In this document: positions 37,261 through 46,385 of the stretch, piece by piece
How the letters are laid out: each line of letters begins with the position of its first letter
Position numbering within the stretch: position 1 is the first letter of the stretch
Program-made: the position numbers and the translations under genes
Notes under the pieces: model-generated
The model's input: only the letters and a program-made list of their open reading frames with translations
What the model was told of the DNA's origin: nothing
Database searches by the model: none
Source of the DNA: Flavobacteriaceae bacterium
Lineage (GTDB): Bacteria > Bacteroidota > Bacteroidia > Flavobacteriales > Flavobacteriaceae
Length of the DNA stretch: 48,017 nucleotides
NCBI GenBank assembly: GCA_009693635.1
Contig: SHWW01000006.1
Span: 1-48,017 of the forward strand
Direction: 5' to 3'

Positions 37261-38321
37261 AGTATTATATTTTTCATTGTCATTGCTTTATTCTCTGTTT
37301 CTTGCCATTCATTTTCAGGATTGCTATCTTTTGTAATTCCACACCCTATATATGAATGAGCCTGTATTTTATCAAATTCTAATCGAATTTGCATACATCT
37401 TAAATTCACAAATAAATCCGTTTCTAAATTTTCATTTTTGTTTATTTCCCCTAAGAACCCGGCATAAAAACTTCTATTATATCCTTCATTTTCAATAATA
37501 AAATCTATAGCACTTTTTTTTGGAAAACCACAAACTGCCGGAGTTGGATGCAACAGTAAAACTAATTGTTTTAAAGTGGCTTCTTCATTAATCCTTCCTT
37601 TAATATCCGTTTTCAAATGTAGTAAATTTCCAGCTTTCAAAGTATAAGGCGATGTGATTTCAACAGCAGATGTCAGATTTTTTATTGTTTCCAATATATA
37701 ATCAGTAACAAATTGTTGTTCAACCTGCTCTTTATTTCCCCAAACCACATCCTTATTATATTGAAATAACTGAGTTCCTGCGAGGGCTACGGTATGAAAT
37801 TCTTTACCAATTACTTTAAGGAACCTTTCTGGAGTTGCTCCCATCCACAAACCAATTTTAGGATGAAACCAGCAATACGTATAGACTGTAGGATAGAAAT
37901 TTACTAATTCTTCAAATAGTGAAACTAAGTCGAAATTTGGCAAATTAATTATTTCCTCTCGAGATAAAACAACTTTATTAAAACTTCCATTCTCAATTGC
38001 ACAAATAGCTTTTTTAACCAAATTTTCAAAATTATTTTTAGCTAATTCATCTGTAAAAGTATCGTATTTTGGATTTTTAATTATGGGATTTGAAGTAAAT
38101 TCAATTTCAATTAATTCCGATTCACGCTCTGAAATCAGAACAACCTGTTTGGCATCAAATGGAGCAAAAACAAAACCTTTTTCGTTGAAATTATTTGTTA
38201 AATACAACTGATTATTTTTTTGAAAAAGTCCCGATAATTTATCAATATTGGGTTTGCTATAAATCACAAACGGTAAGTTTTGTTGAAATTGTTGTTTTAC
38301 TTTTATAAAAAAATCAATCAT
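37257..38321 (-). CDS. menF: Isochorismate synthase (MenF-type)
   Basis: A 354-residue chorismate-binding enzyme. The catalytic segment HTVALAGTQLF replaces the PIKGT of PabB, which fits isochorismate synthases. Other conserved parts are VVLSREEIINLPN, WMGATPERFLKV and LLHPTPAVCGFPKKSA, and the end ITKDSNPENEWQETENKAMT. It turns chorismate to isochorismate for menaquinone (or a siderophore). A hotdog thioesterase next door supports menaquinone. The gene is shorter than E. coli MenF (431), which is usual for Bacteroidota. It overlaps bshB1 by four bases. Confidence 0.86.
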   Translation of the reverse strand: MIDFFIKVKQQFQQNLPFVIYSKPNIDKLSGLFQKNNQLYLTNNFNEKGFVFAPFDAKQVVLISERESELIEIEFTSNPIIKNPKYDTFTDELAKNNFENLVKKAICAIENGSFNKVVLSREEIINLPNFDLVSLFEELVNFYPTVYTYCWFHPKIGLWMGATPERFLKVIGKEFHTVALAGTQLFQYNKDVVWGNKEQVEQQFVTDYILETIKNLTSAVEITSPYTLKAGNLLHLKTDIKGRINEEATLKQLVLLLHPTPAVCGFPKKSAIDFIIENEGYNRSFYAGFLGEINKNENLETDLFVNLRCMQIRLEFDKIQAHSYIGCGITKDSNPENEWQETENKAMTMKNIIL

Positions 38322-38357
38322 AATTTCATTTTATGAGTTTAAAAGACATTTAAATTA

Positions 38358-38786
38358 CTACTTCTTTTTTATTTGCAAAACCATATTGGTCAATTTACAA
38401 AGCGAAATTAACTCACCTTCTTCATCAGTAATTTTAATTTCCCATAAATGCAAACTACGTCCTTTATGAATGATTTTTGCAGTTCCAAAGACAATTCCTT
38501 CTTTTTTACTTCTCAAATGATTGGCTGAAATTTCAATGCCACGAATTTCACTTTCTTCAGGATTTACTAATAACATTGAAGCAGCACTTCCCACACTTTC
38601 TGCCAAAGCAACTGATGCGCCTCCATGCAACAAACCCGTGGGTTGATGAATTCTAGGATTTACAAGCATTTTGGCAACTAAAAAGTCTGCACCAGCATCT
38701 ATAAATTCAATTTCTAATGTTTCCATCAAAGTATTTTTTGAAAATGCGTTACACATTGAAATTATATTCTCTTTATCGAAAGCCAT
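38358..38786 (-). CDS. menI: Hotdog-fold thioesterase, probable DHNA-CoA hydrolase
   Basis: A 142-residue PaaI/YdiI-type hotdog thioesterase. The conserved motif HQPTGLLHGGASVALAESVGSAAS has the HGG loop and the active-site Glu. YdiI-type members hydrolyse 1,4-dihydroxy-2-naphthoyl-CoA in menaquinone synthesis. Adjacent isochorismate synthase (36 bases downstream) supports that, though a phenylacetyl-CoA-type or general acyl-CoA role is not excluded. No signal peptide. The gene symbol is an inference from context. Confidence 0.75.
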   Translation of the reverse strand: MAFDKENIISMCNAFSKNTLMETLEIEFIDAGADFLVAKMLVNPRIHQPTGLLHGGASVALAESVGSAASMLLVNPEESEIRGIEISANHLRSKKEGIVFGTAKIIHKGRSLHLWEIKITDEEGELISLCKLTNMVLQIKKK

Positions 38787-38965
38787 TTTTTTTTGATGTA
38801 AAAATAAGACATTATAAGGATAGTTTAAAATTTATTAAGATTTTAGTAAACTAATGCAAATTGGCAAACTAAATTCAATACTTTTTCGTTATCCATTAAC
38901 AATATAATAGTTCAGGTATTTATAATTATCAAATTAATACCTATTTTTACAAAAAATCAGTAGCA

Positions 38966-40519
38966 ATGCGTAATACAATTTATATTCTTTTTATCGGAAT
39001 TTTAATTTCAATGTCATCGTGTAGAAAAGATTTCGTATTTGAACCAAGCTCTGGAAATTTAGGCTTTTCAAAAGATACTGTTTTCTTAGATACTGTTTTT
39101 ACCAACATAGGATCAAGCACTTACACATTAAAAGTATACAATAAAAGTAATACCGATATATTAATTCCTAAAATCCAATTAGGAAAAGGAGCCGCATCAA
39201 AATACAGAATGACTATTGATGGAATGCGAGGCGAAAACGGAAAAATATTTAAAAACGTAGAGCTTTTAGCTAAGGACAGTATGTATGTTTTTATCGAAAC
39301 TACAGCAGAAATTACCGATGCAAATCCTACTGACTTTTTATATATCGATCAAATTCAATTTGATTCTGGTAGTAAACAACAAAATGTTGAATTGGTAACT
39401 TTAATTCAAGATGCGGTATTTTTATACCCACAAAAATACGTTGATGCCACAACTGGGGGAGTAACTTATGAATCATTGCCTTTCGGTGAAGATCAAATTT
39501 ATGGTTTCGTTTTAAACCATAATGACCACAATGATGAATACCATTGGACAAATGCAAAGCCTTACGTAATCTATGGTTATGCAGGAATTTCGAGTGGCGA
39601 AACACTTAATATTGATCCAGGAGCGCGAATACATTTTCATGCGAATTCAGGGATTATTGTTGGAAATGGTGGCTCATTAAAAGTAAATGGACAAGTTTCT
39701 ACAACTGCTGCTTTAGAAAAAGAAGTGATTTTTGAAGGCGATCGATTAGAACCTGGTTTTTCAGATGTTCCAGGACAATGGGGGTTAATTTGGCTGAGCC
39801 AAGGAAGTGTGAATAATCAAATTAATCATCTAACTTTAAAAAATGCAACTGTAGGAATTTTTGTGGGAGATGTTCAAAATGCTGCAAACACAACATTGAA
39901 AATTGATAATTCTCAAATATATAACTGTTCAAATGTTGGGATATTTGCAAGAACTGCAAAAATTGAAGGATACAATCTAGTTATTAATTCTGCAGGTCAG
40001 GCAAGTATTGCTTGCACTGAAGGTGGTTCCTATCTTTTCAAACATTGTACATTCAATAACAACTGGCAAAGTTCAAAACAAGTAGCAGTATTAATTAGCA
40101 ATTATAAGAAAGTGGGAGAAATTATTACTCCAATTGCACTGATTCAAGCAGAATTTGATAATTGTATTATTTATGGTTCCAATCAGGTTGAAATGATTTT
40201 GGATAAAAAGGAGGGTGCTCTTTTTAATTATAAATTTAATAGTTGCTTGTTGAAATTTAATAATGTGTCCAATCAGTTTACAAATAATCCTTTGTATTTT
40301 TTTGATACTGACGTAGCGCATTATTCGAATATTGTCAGAAATCAAGATCCAAAATTTTTGAACACTAATAAAAATAAACTAAATATTGATCTTACTTCTG
40401 CTGCTTTCGCAAAAGGAAATTCAACTTATTTAATAGCGAATGATATTTTAGGGATTCCAAGAACTTTACCACCTGATTTGGGAGCTTATAAAAATGCACC
40501 ATTTCCAGTAATTCCTTAA
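38966..40519 (+). CDS. Lipoprotein with right-handed parallel beta-helix
   Basis: A 517-residue lipoprotein: signal with lipobox SSC (Cys19). The first part (about 25-150) is a beta-rich Ig-like domain with SKDTVFLDTVFTNIGSSTYTLKVYNKS, of the type also found at the start of adhesins; from about 200 to 480 the chain has repeated short turns with N and G (NGGSLKVNG, LKNATVGIFVG, YNCSNVGIFAR) typical of a beta-helix. The role is unknown; such proteins are common in cell-surface polysaccharide-handling lipoproteins. It diverges from menI, 179 bases away. No catalytic motif was recognised. Confidence 0.78.
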   Translation: MRNTIYILFIGILISMSSCRKDFVFEPSSGNLGFSKDTVFLDTVFTNIGSSTYTLKVYNKSNTDILIPKIQLGKGAASKYRMTIDGMRGENGKIFKNVELLAKDSMYVFIETTAEITDANPTDFLYIDQIQFDSGSKQQNVELVTLIQDAVFLYPQKYVDATTGGVTYESLPFGEDQIYGFVLNHNDHNDEYHWTNAKPYVIYGYAGISSGETLNIDPGARIHFHANSGIIVGNGGSLKVNGQVSTTAALEKEVIFEGDRLEPGFSDVPGQWGLIWLSQGSVNNQINHLTLKNATVGIFVGDVQNAANTTLKIDNSQIYNCSNVGIFARTAKIEGYNLVINSAGQASIACTEGGSYLFKHCTFNNNWQSSKQVAVLISNYKKVGEIITPIALIQAEFDNCIIYGSNQVEMILDKKEGALFNYKFNSCLLKFNNVSNQFTNNPLYFFDTDVAHYSNIVRNQDPKFLNTNKNKLNIDLTSAAFAKGNSTYLIANDILGIPRTLPPDLGAYKNAPFPVIP

Positions 40520-40576
40520 TTTTATTTTTATTAAAAACAAAAAAACAATTCTTTATTTTTTCTAGAAGCAACAGAA

Positions 40577-40735
40577 TTATAGGCTGTTTCGATAATAATA
40601 TTCAAATTCATAGCCAGCGCCAGCGCCAGGAATTAAAATCTTGATTTTTTCATTTGTGATTTGGTCAATATATTCTTTTATCGGTGATGAAATTTATACC
40701 AAATTATGTTTATCTTATCCTTTTCGATAAAGTTC
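40577..40735 (-). pseudogene. Remnant of a TPMT-like SAM-dependent methyltransferase
   Basis: Not in the ORF track. The minus strand at 40693-40577 reads ISSPIKEYIDQITNEKIK, then ILIPGAGAGYEFEYYYRNSL and a stop. SPPIKxYIDQ...KILIPGAGNxYEAEYL is the SAM-binding start of the thiopurine S-methyltransferase-like family in flavobacteria. Upstream, the expected RY..(x)W segment is readable only in a different frame (YIEKDKINIIWYKF), so a frameshift separates them. Everything after the SAM loop is missing; the original gene would be about 190 residues. A decayed fragment, not expressed as an enzyme. Confidence 0.7.
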
Positions 40736-40745
40736 TTTTCAATAT

Positions 40746-41135
40746 TTACTGGTCAGTTTCATCATCATTTGTTTCATTTCCAAAATCTTCTAAATCTCTA
40801 CGATCTTTTTTCGTTGGTCGTCCATCTCCCGTTTTCCGATAATGTTCTTTAGATAATTTCAATAGTTCTAAATGTTGGAAAACTTCGGGTGGCGTTTCAT
40901 TTTTTCTGTAAATATCTACCAATTTCGCAGCTACTCTATTGGGAGGTATATCTAAAACTAAAATTATTTGAGTAATTTGATCTTTTCTAAAAGTGATTTT
41001 ATCAGTTGGAAATATCTCTTTTGATGCTTTTACAACCAATCCATTGACAGAAATATGATTTTTTTTACAAGCTTCTGTAACCATATTTCTGGTTTTATAA
41101 TACCGAACGCACCATAAAAATTTATCTACTCTCAT
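40746..41135 (-). CDS. S4-domain RNA-binding protein (Hsp15-like)
   Basis: A 129-residue cytoplasmic protein with an S4 RNA-binding domain at its start (MRVDKFLWCVRYYKTRNMVTEACK and SVNGLVVKASKEI), and a C-terminal basic/acidic tail (RPTKKDRRDLEDF) as in the Hsp15/HslR family, which rescues free 50S subunits carrying a nascent chain. The ORF-track start (41180) adds unconserved residues; ATG at 41135 is the clear start. Family call firm; precise function inferred. Confidence 0.88.
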   Translation of the reverse strand: MRVDKFLWCVRYYKTRNMVTEACKKNHISVNGLVVKASKEIFPTDKITFRKDQITQIILVLDIPPNRVAAKLVDIYRKNETPPEVFQHLELLKLSKEHYRKTGDGRPTKKDRRDLEDFGNETNDDETDQ

Positions 41136-41159
41136 ATTTTTTCTAAAATCAAAGTTAAA

Positions 41160-41193
41160 TTGGTTACAAAAATAAATCAATATTGTATCTTGC
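41160..41193 (+). promoter_or_regulatory. Candidate promoter of the FKBP-like lipoprotein
   Basis: TTG (41160-41162), 23 bases, then TATCTTGC (41186-41193), two positions off the full TAnnTTTG. The ATG at 41214 follows after 20 bases. It is divergent from the S4 gene. Confidence 0.4.
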
Positions 41194-41213
41194 GGACTTA
41201 AAATTTATAAAAA

Positions 41214-42257
41214 ATGAATAAATATTTTAAAATAATTTTATTTCTTGTTATTGGAATAACAATTGCTTCATGTTCAAAAACCGATCCTACTCCTGAAGTA
41301 GCTTTGAGGGATTACAAAGTTCAATATGCAACTGACATGGATTCTATTAACAAATATATAGATACTCATTACATAACAGTTGATTCCGATTACAATGTTA
41401 CTATGACTAAAATTCCTATTGGTGGGTCACAACAATCTATTCGGTTGCAACAAACGTTTCCATTACAATTCAAAATGGTCCAAAATGACGATCATGATGT
41501 AAACTATAAGATTTATTATTTAAATTTGCGTGAAGGTACTTCTCAAAGTACAAGTGCAGTAGACTCTGTATATGTATCGTATAGAGGTATTTTAGTTTCG
41601 GATCAACAATTTGATTACTCTGAAACTCCAATTTGGTTTCAATTGCAATCGGTTGTTGAGGGTTGGGGAGAAATTATCCCTTTGTTTAAAACTGGGACAT
41701 ACGACACTGCAGAAGGGCCAAATCCTACAACATTCACAAATTTTGGAGCAGGCGTCATGTTCCTCCCATCGGGATTAGGATATTACAACCAAATTCCGTC
41801 AGCAAATATTCCCTATTATTCTCCATTGATTTTCAGTTTTAAATTAAAAAGTCAACGAAGTAGAGATCATGATAGAGACGGTGTTTTATCTAAATATGAA
41901 GTAAGTCAAACCGTGGTAGGACAAAAACCTAAAGATTACGATAGTGATGGTGATAAAATACCTAATTATTATGATATTGATGACGATGGAGACTATTTTA
42001 TGACTAAAGTAGAAATTAAACGACCTAACGTACTAAATTCAAATAACATTTCTGTTCCTAATGGCTATTTTTCTTTTAATGGCGCAGCTATTGATAATCC
42101 TTTAACTCCTAATATTGACGAAAGACAAGGTATACCTAGAAAATATACAGGACCGGTAAATACTAATAATTTACCGACTCCTTTACCAGCAGATTTTACA
42201 GATCCTACAAGGATAAGAAGATATCTAGATCCTACTAGTTACCCACCATTTGAATAA
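41214..42257 (+). CDS. FKBP-like lipoprotein with acidic Ca-binding-like repeats
   Basis: A 347-residue lipoprotein: signal with lipobox ASC (Cys20). The middle (about 115-220) has the FKBP-type pattern VYVSYRGILVSDQQFDYSE and FGAGVMFLPSGLGYYNQ...NIPYYSPLIFSFKLK, with a partly changed active site. Directly after, two acidic repeats appear: DHDRDGVLSKYE and DYDSDGDKIPNYYDIDDDGD, in the style of thrombospondin type 3 / EF-hand calcium loops. The gene overlaps the next TonB-dependent receptor by eight bases, so they are coupled. It may fold or attend that receptor; this is inference. Catalysis should not be assumed. Confidence 0.8.
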   Translation: MNKYFKIILFLVIGITIASCSKTDPTPEVALRDYKVQYATDMDSINKYIDTHYITVDSDYNVTMTKIPIGGSQQSIRLQQTFPLQFKMVQNDDHDVNYKIYYLNLREGTSQSTSAVDSVYVSYRGILVSDQQFDYSETPIWFQLQSVVEGWGEIIPLFKTGTYDTAEGPNPTTFTNFGAGVMFLPSGLGYYNQIPSANIPYYSPLIFSFKLKSQRSRDHDRDGVLSKYEVSQTVVGQKPKDYDSDGDKIPNYYDIDDDGDYFMTKVEIKRPNVLNSNNISVPNGYFSFNGAAIDNPLTPNIDERQGIPRKYTGPVNTNNLPTPLPADFTDPTRIRRYLDPTSYPPFE

Positions 42258-44736
42258 GATTTATAAAAATATTAAAAATACCAATTTCTATTTATCACTA
42301 TTACTTATTTCATTTACTTCAATTATAGCTCAAAAAAGTACGGTAAAAGGTTTTGTAATAGACAATCAAACATTGGAACCTATTGAATATGCAAGTGTAG
42401 CATTATTAAATCAGATTGATAATTCTTTAGTTACTGGAGTTGTAACAAACAGAAATGGTGCTTTTACTATTCAAAATGTCCAAATGGGAAATTACATAAT
42501 CAAAATCTACTTTGTAGGATATGAAATTCAATATTTGGAAAATAATTTGGTTGAAAACAATCAAAATTTAAATCTACAAACTATAAAATTACAACTAAGT
42601 AATCAAGTATTGGAAGAAGTAATTGTTAAGGGAACAAAAGCAACATCGTATAATAAAATCGATAAACAACAATATAACTCCAATCAATTTGCAACCGCAA
42701 ATGGAGGAAATGCAATTGATATTATAAAAAATTTACCCTCAGTAACAGTGAATGGTCAGGGTGAAATTAGTTTTCGGGGTTCTAATGGATTTATGGTTTT
42801 GGTAAATGGGAAACCAGTTTTAACCGATGCGCAAACTGTTTTGAGTCAATTACCAGCAAACATGATTGAAAATATTGAATTAATAACCGCACCGTCTGCA
42901 AAATATGACCCCGATGGAAAAGGAGGAATCATAAATATCATTACCAAAAAAAATACTACAACCGGAACGGCATTGACATCAAATGTATCTGGTGGACTTC
43001 CAAGTACAGGCGATTATAATAATTTAGAAAAACCAAAACGATTTGGCGGCGATATAACGTTCAATTATAAATCCAAAAAATTCGATATTACCATTAGTGG
43101 AAATTATCTACGAAATGATGTAAATGGTTTCCGTGAAGGAAATGTATTTACCAAAAACTTTACTAATAATACCATCACTCGATTTCCATCGAAAGGAGAA
43201 CGAAGTTTTGACAAGTATAATTATGGAACAAAAACGGCGGTTTCTTATACTGCAAATAAAAATGATGTCTTTAACTTTGGTTTCTTTATAGGTAGAAAAT
43301 TCCAAGCCCGACGTGCAGATATTGTGTATTCTAATTCGACTTCTGATTTAAATACCAATACCTTACTTAGTGAGAACGCCTATTTTAATTCTAATGTTCA
43401 AACCAAAGAAGGTACATTTACGTTGACTAATCTTGATTACACGCATACATTTGCAAATAAATCAAATTTGACGACTTCAATTTTATATGAAAATGCTGAT
43501 TTATATGGTAATACAATCAATAAAAATTTAGATTTAGCCACAAAATCAATTGTTTTACAAGAAGTAAATAATCCTTATAAAAATCCAATTGACGGCTTCC
43601 GATTTAAATTAGATTATACAATTGCAATTGGTTTGGGGAAGTTAGAAAGTGGCTATCAGTTCCGATTCGACCAACAAAACGGAAATTTTGATTATATCGT
43701 TACACCCATTTCAGCTCAACCAGACGTAGCAAATTTCAGAGGGACTGCAAAATCTGTAAACCATATCAATGGATGCTATTCACAATATAGTGGCAAAACT
43801 AACAAATTGGATTACACCGCTGGATTGCGCTATGAATACTCGGCAAGAGAAGTTATTTTATCCACAGATTCCAATCCTCATCTATTGAACTTGAGTAATT
43901 TATTTCCATCTGCCAATTTATTATATACATTTAATACGTCTTGGAATACCAAATTAGGTTACAGTAAACGAATACAACGGAACAATAATTTTGAGTTAAA
44001 CCCTATACCAGAAAGAGAACATTCAGAAACATTGGAACAAGGCGACCCCGATTTAAAGCCCCAATTTGTAGATTTATTTGAAATTGGTATGAACCACAGT
44101 TTCAAAAAAGGGACTTTATTTGCAACATTATATTATCAGAATATCAAAAACCCAATTCAACGCGTAAATAGTGTTTATGCAGACACAATTTTGAATAGAG
44201 TTTTTACAAATGCCGAAAAAGCAAGATTATTTGGATTAGAATTTGGAACCAGTTTAAAGCCTTTGAAATGGGTTTCAATTTATGTAGGTGGGAATGTTTA
44301 TAATTATAAAATTACAGGTAAATTGAACATTTTGGGAATTACATCAAAAGTGGATAATTCTAATTGGGCCTATTCGTTAAATACGAACACTACTTTCAAT
44401 CTAGGAAAAACATTGAGTCTTACAGCCAATGTAAATTATACTTCAGCAAAACCAACAGCTCAAGGTGAAGATTCCCGATTTTTATCACCTAATTTGTCTG
44501 TCAAAAAAACTATTTTGAATGGAAATGGAACTATAGGGTTGCAATGGCAAAATATTAATTTTGGAAATATGGGTTCGAACCAACAACGGATTACAACTTT
44601 TGGAACTGATTTTTATACAACAACAAACTACAGCTATGAAACCAATGTTTTATTATTGAATTTTAGTTATAATTTTAATAAAATCAATAGCAAAAACAAA
44701 CTTCCATCAAGTGAGATTGGAGAAAAAGAATTTTAG
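42250..44736 (+). CDS. TonB-dependent receptor, outer-membrane beta-barrel family
   Basis: An 828-residue outer-membrane protein. Signal peptide 1-27 (ending SIIAQ), a carboxypeptidase-regulatory-like domain at about 30-110 (VKGFVIDNQTLEPIEYASVA), a plug domain at about 135-235 with AKYDPDGKGGIINIITKKN, then a barrel from about 250 to the C-terminus, ending in Phe. This is the barrel family with the OMP_b-brl_3 type, not the SusC type in strict sense. Start is TTG at 42250, overlapping the previous gene by 8 bases; an in-frame stop lies just upstream and no ATG is near. Substrate unknown; energised through the ExbB/ExbD type motor. Confidence 0.9.
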   Translation: MNKIYKNIKNTNFYLSLLLISFTSIIAQKSTVKGFVIDNQTLEPIEYASVALLNQIDNSLVTGVVTNRNGAFTIQNVQMGNYIIKIYFVGYEIQYLENNLVENNQNLNLQTIKLQLSNQVLEEVIVKGTKATSYNKIDKQQYNSNQFATANGGNAIDIIKNLPSVTVNGQGEISFRGSNGFMVLVNGKPVLTDAQTVLSQLPANMIENIELITAPSAKYDPDGKGGIINIITKKNTTTGTALTSNVSGGLPSTGDYNNLEKPKRFGGDITFNYKSKKFDITISGNYLRNDVNGFREGNVFTKNFTNNTITRFPSKGERSFDKYNYGTKTAVSYTANKNDVFNFGFFIGRKFQARRADIVYSNSTSDLNTNTLLSENAYFNSNVQTKEGTFTLTNLDYTHTFANKSNLTTSILYENADLYGNTINKNLDLATKSIVLQEVNNPYKNPIDGFRFKLDYTIAIGLGKLESGYQFRFDQQNGNFDYIVTPISAQPDVANFRGTAKSVNHINGCYSQYSGKTNKLDYTAGLRYEYSAREVILSTDSNPHLLNLSNLFPSANLLYTFNTSWNTKLGYSKRIQRNNNFELNPIPEREHSETLEQGDPDLKPQFVDLFEIGMNHSFKKGTLFATLYYQNIKNPIQRVNSVYADTILNRVFTNAEKARLFGLEFGTSLKPLKWVSIYVGGNVYNYKITGKLNILGITSKVDNSNWAYSLNTNTTFNLGKTLSLTANVNYTSAKPTAQGEDSRFLSPNLSVKKTILNGNGTIGLQWQNINFGNMGSNQQRITTFGTDFYTTTNYSYETNVLLLNFSYNFNKINSKNKLPSSEIGEKEF

Positions 44737-44752
44737 TTTTAATCTATAATTT

Positions 44753-45102
44753 ATGAATTCAAAACCACTTAATTATTCAACGAGATTCCATTTGAAAATT
44801 GGAATGATTTCAGCAATTATAATTATAAAAACATCGGTTGTATTTTCACAAGTAATTTTAAATGCAAACGGACCAGGAAATACCTACGAAAGAATTACAA
44901 GTATTTTTGCTCCAGGAAATGGCGTAAGTGCATTAGAAGCTCCAGACTTATATCATCCTTGGAAATGGGAAAGTGCATAGCCAGAAACTGTAAAAGATTT
45001 AATGCTTTTGCTTATTTTTATGGAAAACAATTACAAGAAATTTTAGACGTTCCTATAGGTTTAATAATGACTTCATGGGGGGGAACTCGGATTCAACCCT
45101 AG
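44753..45102 (+). pseudogene. Broken sialate O-acetylesterase-like gene, chimeric 5' end
   Basis: The track shows only 75 codons (44753-44980): a signal peptide and QVILNANGPGNTYERITSIF, resembling the N-terminus of a secreted carbohydrate-locus protein of another kind. From LYHPWKWESA the sequence changes to that of a sialate (or pectin) O-acetylesterase: after an in-frame TAG it continues in the same frame as PETVKD, then shifts by one base and reads NAFAYFYGKQLQEILDVPIG and LIMTSWGGTRIQP before a stop at 45100-45102. GLIMTSWGGT is the family motif. So there is one nonsense codon, one frameshift and an early end. Probably a deletion fused two genes of the former locus. Not functional. Confidence 0.75.
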
Positions 45103-45205
45103 AACGAATGATTGGGAATAAATATCAAAAATTCCACAAGTTTTCACAATATTAAGAGTAAAAATTTGTGGAATCTAAATTGGACTAATTGTGTAAAGGG
45201 TCTGC
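45103..45205. other. Intergenic stretch after the pseudogene
   Basis: About 100 bases with no gene, RNA or repeat I can support. Together with the pseudogene this makes 469 bases between the receptor gene and the DUF4861 gene without a functional gene. Confidence 0.5.
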
Positions 45206-46381
45206 TTATTTAATCTTTACAATAAGTGGACTATTAATTTTAGTAGCATATTGTTCTAAATACTTTTCCCAAGCTTCTTTAGTTGTGAATTCACCTTGTT
45301 TTTTCCAACCAAATCCAGTGTAATAGGTCACTTTATTATTTACCACTTTCAGGGCTGCATACAAATTACAAAGTTCTTTATTTGGATTCATGTATTTTTC
45401 TGCACTAATCATAGTATTTTTTGGAAAAACAATACCCGTACCTAATTCAGAATCATCAATAGGTTGCCAATAATCAATCCAACCTGCATTAAAATTAGAT
45501 TCCGTTTTACCATCGTTATTGTGCAAAGTAATTCCTGTAGAAAGTGTATTTATGCCAGAAACTTGAATTTCAAATTTAGAAAGAAAACTTCCGTAATCTA
45601 AACTGATGTGTTTTACCTCTTTAATTTTATTTCCTTTGGCATCCCAATCAGCATAAGTTAGTGTAAAACTTGTTCTAAGAGGTCCAGTGGTAATTGTTTT
45701 CCAAGAAATGAAGTTTTTAGAATAGTAATATGTTGAATCTATTTTAACCGCTATTCCTCCAATTCCGCGACTATCACCAACGTGAAAGTTATCTAAACCC
45801 TCACCAGTATCTTTGTGATAAGTTCCTGTTCCTGTAGTATATTTTTCATACCATTTATTTATCACGGGATATTCAACTCTCTTTAACCAAGCGTCAATTC
45901 CACTAGTTAAAGTTCCGCCTTTTACTTTGTCTTCGGCCATTTTTTGAGCCACAGGTCCGTAAGTTCTAAATGCCACTTTGTTGTTTTCCCAGGCGTAATC
46001 ATCAGTTCTTTCGGGAACAAATCTGGAATAACAAAAAATTATTGGGTCTTTAGTTTTAGTATCTGTATTGAATACGATTTCGTATTTATTTGTAGCTAAC
46101 GCTTTGATTTTAGGTTGGAATAACAACACGTCGTTAATTTCATCACCATTTTCATCCACACATTGAGAAATTAAGAAAGTAGAAGTTCCCAATTCTTTAA
46201 CCCGGTATTTTTCTAATTTATCAGAAGATTTTAGTCCTAATGAAGTTTTGGATAATTCTACAGTTTCAAACTCTCTATCGGTATTTAAAGAATTGGAAAT
46301 GGTAATTATTTTATTTTTTTGTGAAAACGATAATAACGTTGTGGATAGCAGTATTGCTGCAAAAACATTGCTTAGTTTCAT
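45206..46381 (-). CDS. DUF4861 domain-containing secreted protein
   Basis: A 391-residue protein with signal peptide 1-21 (MKLSNVFAAILLSTTLLSFS) and the DUF4861 family pattern (WLKRVEYPVINKWYEKY, DWDAKGNKIKEVKHISLDYGSF, GFGWKKQGEF). Family members are often found in pectin and other uronate-containing polysaccharide loci; their biochemical role is not settled. The ORF-track start (46408) is TTG within the SDR gene; ATG at 46381 is preferred. It begins four bases after the kduD stop, so the two are in one transcript, together with kduI. Probably surface or periplasmic. Confidence 0.85.
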   Translation of the reverse strand: MKLSNVFAAILLSTTLLSFSQKNKIITISNSLNTDREFETVELSKTSLGLKSSDKLEKYRVKELGTSTFLISQCVDENGDEINDVLLFQPKIKALATNKYEIVFNTDTKTKDPIIFCYSRFVPERTDDYAWENNKVAFRTYGPVAQKMAEDKVKGGTLTSGIDAWLKRVEYPVINKWYEKYTTGTGTYHKDTGEGLDNFHVGDSRGIGGIAVKIDSTYYYSKNFISWKTITTGPLRTSFTLTYADWDAKGNKIKEVKHISLDYGSFLSKFEIQVSGINTLSTGITLHNNDGKTESNFNAGWIDYWQPIDDSELGTGIVFPKNTMISAEKYMNPNKELCNLYAALKVVNNKVTYYTGFGWKKQGEFTTKEAWEKYLEQYATKINSPLIVKIK

Positions 46382-46385
46382 GCTC

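Noticed and set aside
40615-40630. GCGCCA microrepeat
   Set aside because: It simply encodes the Gly-Ala-Gly-Ala-Gly of the methyltransferase SAM loop in the pseudogene.
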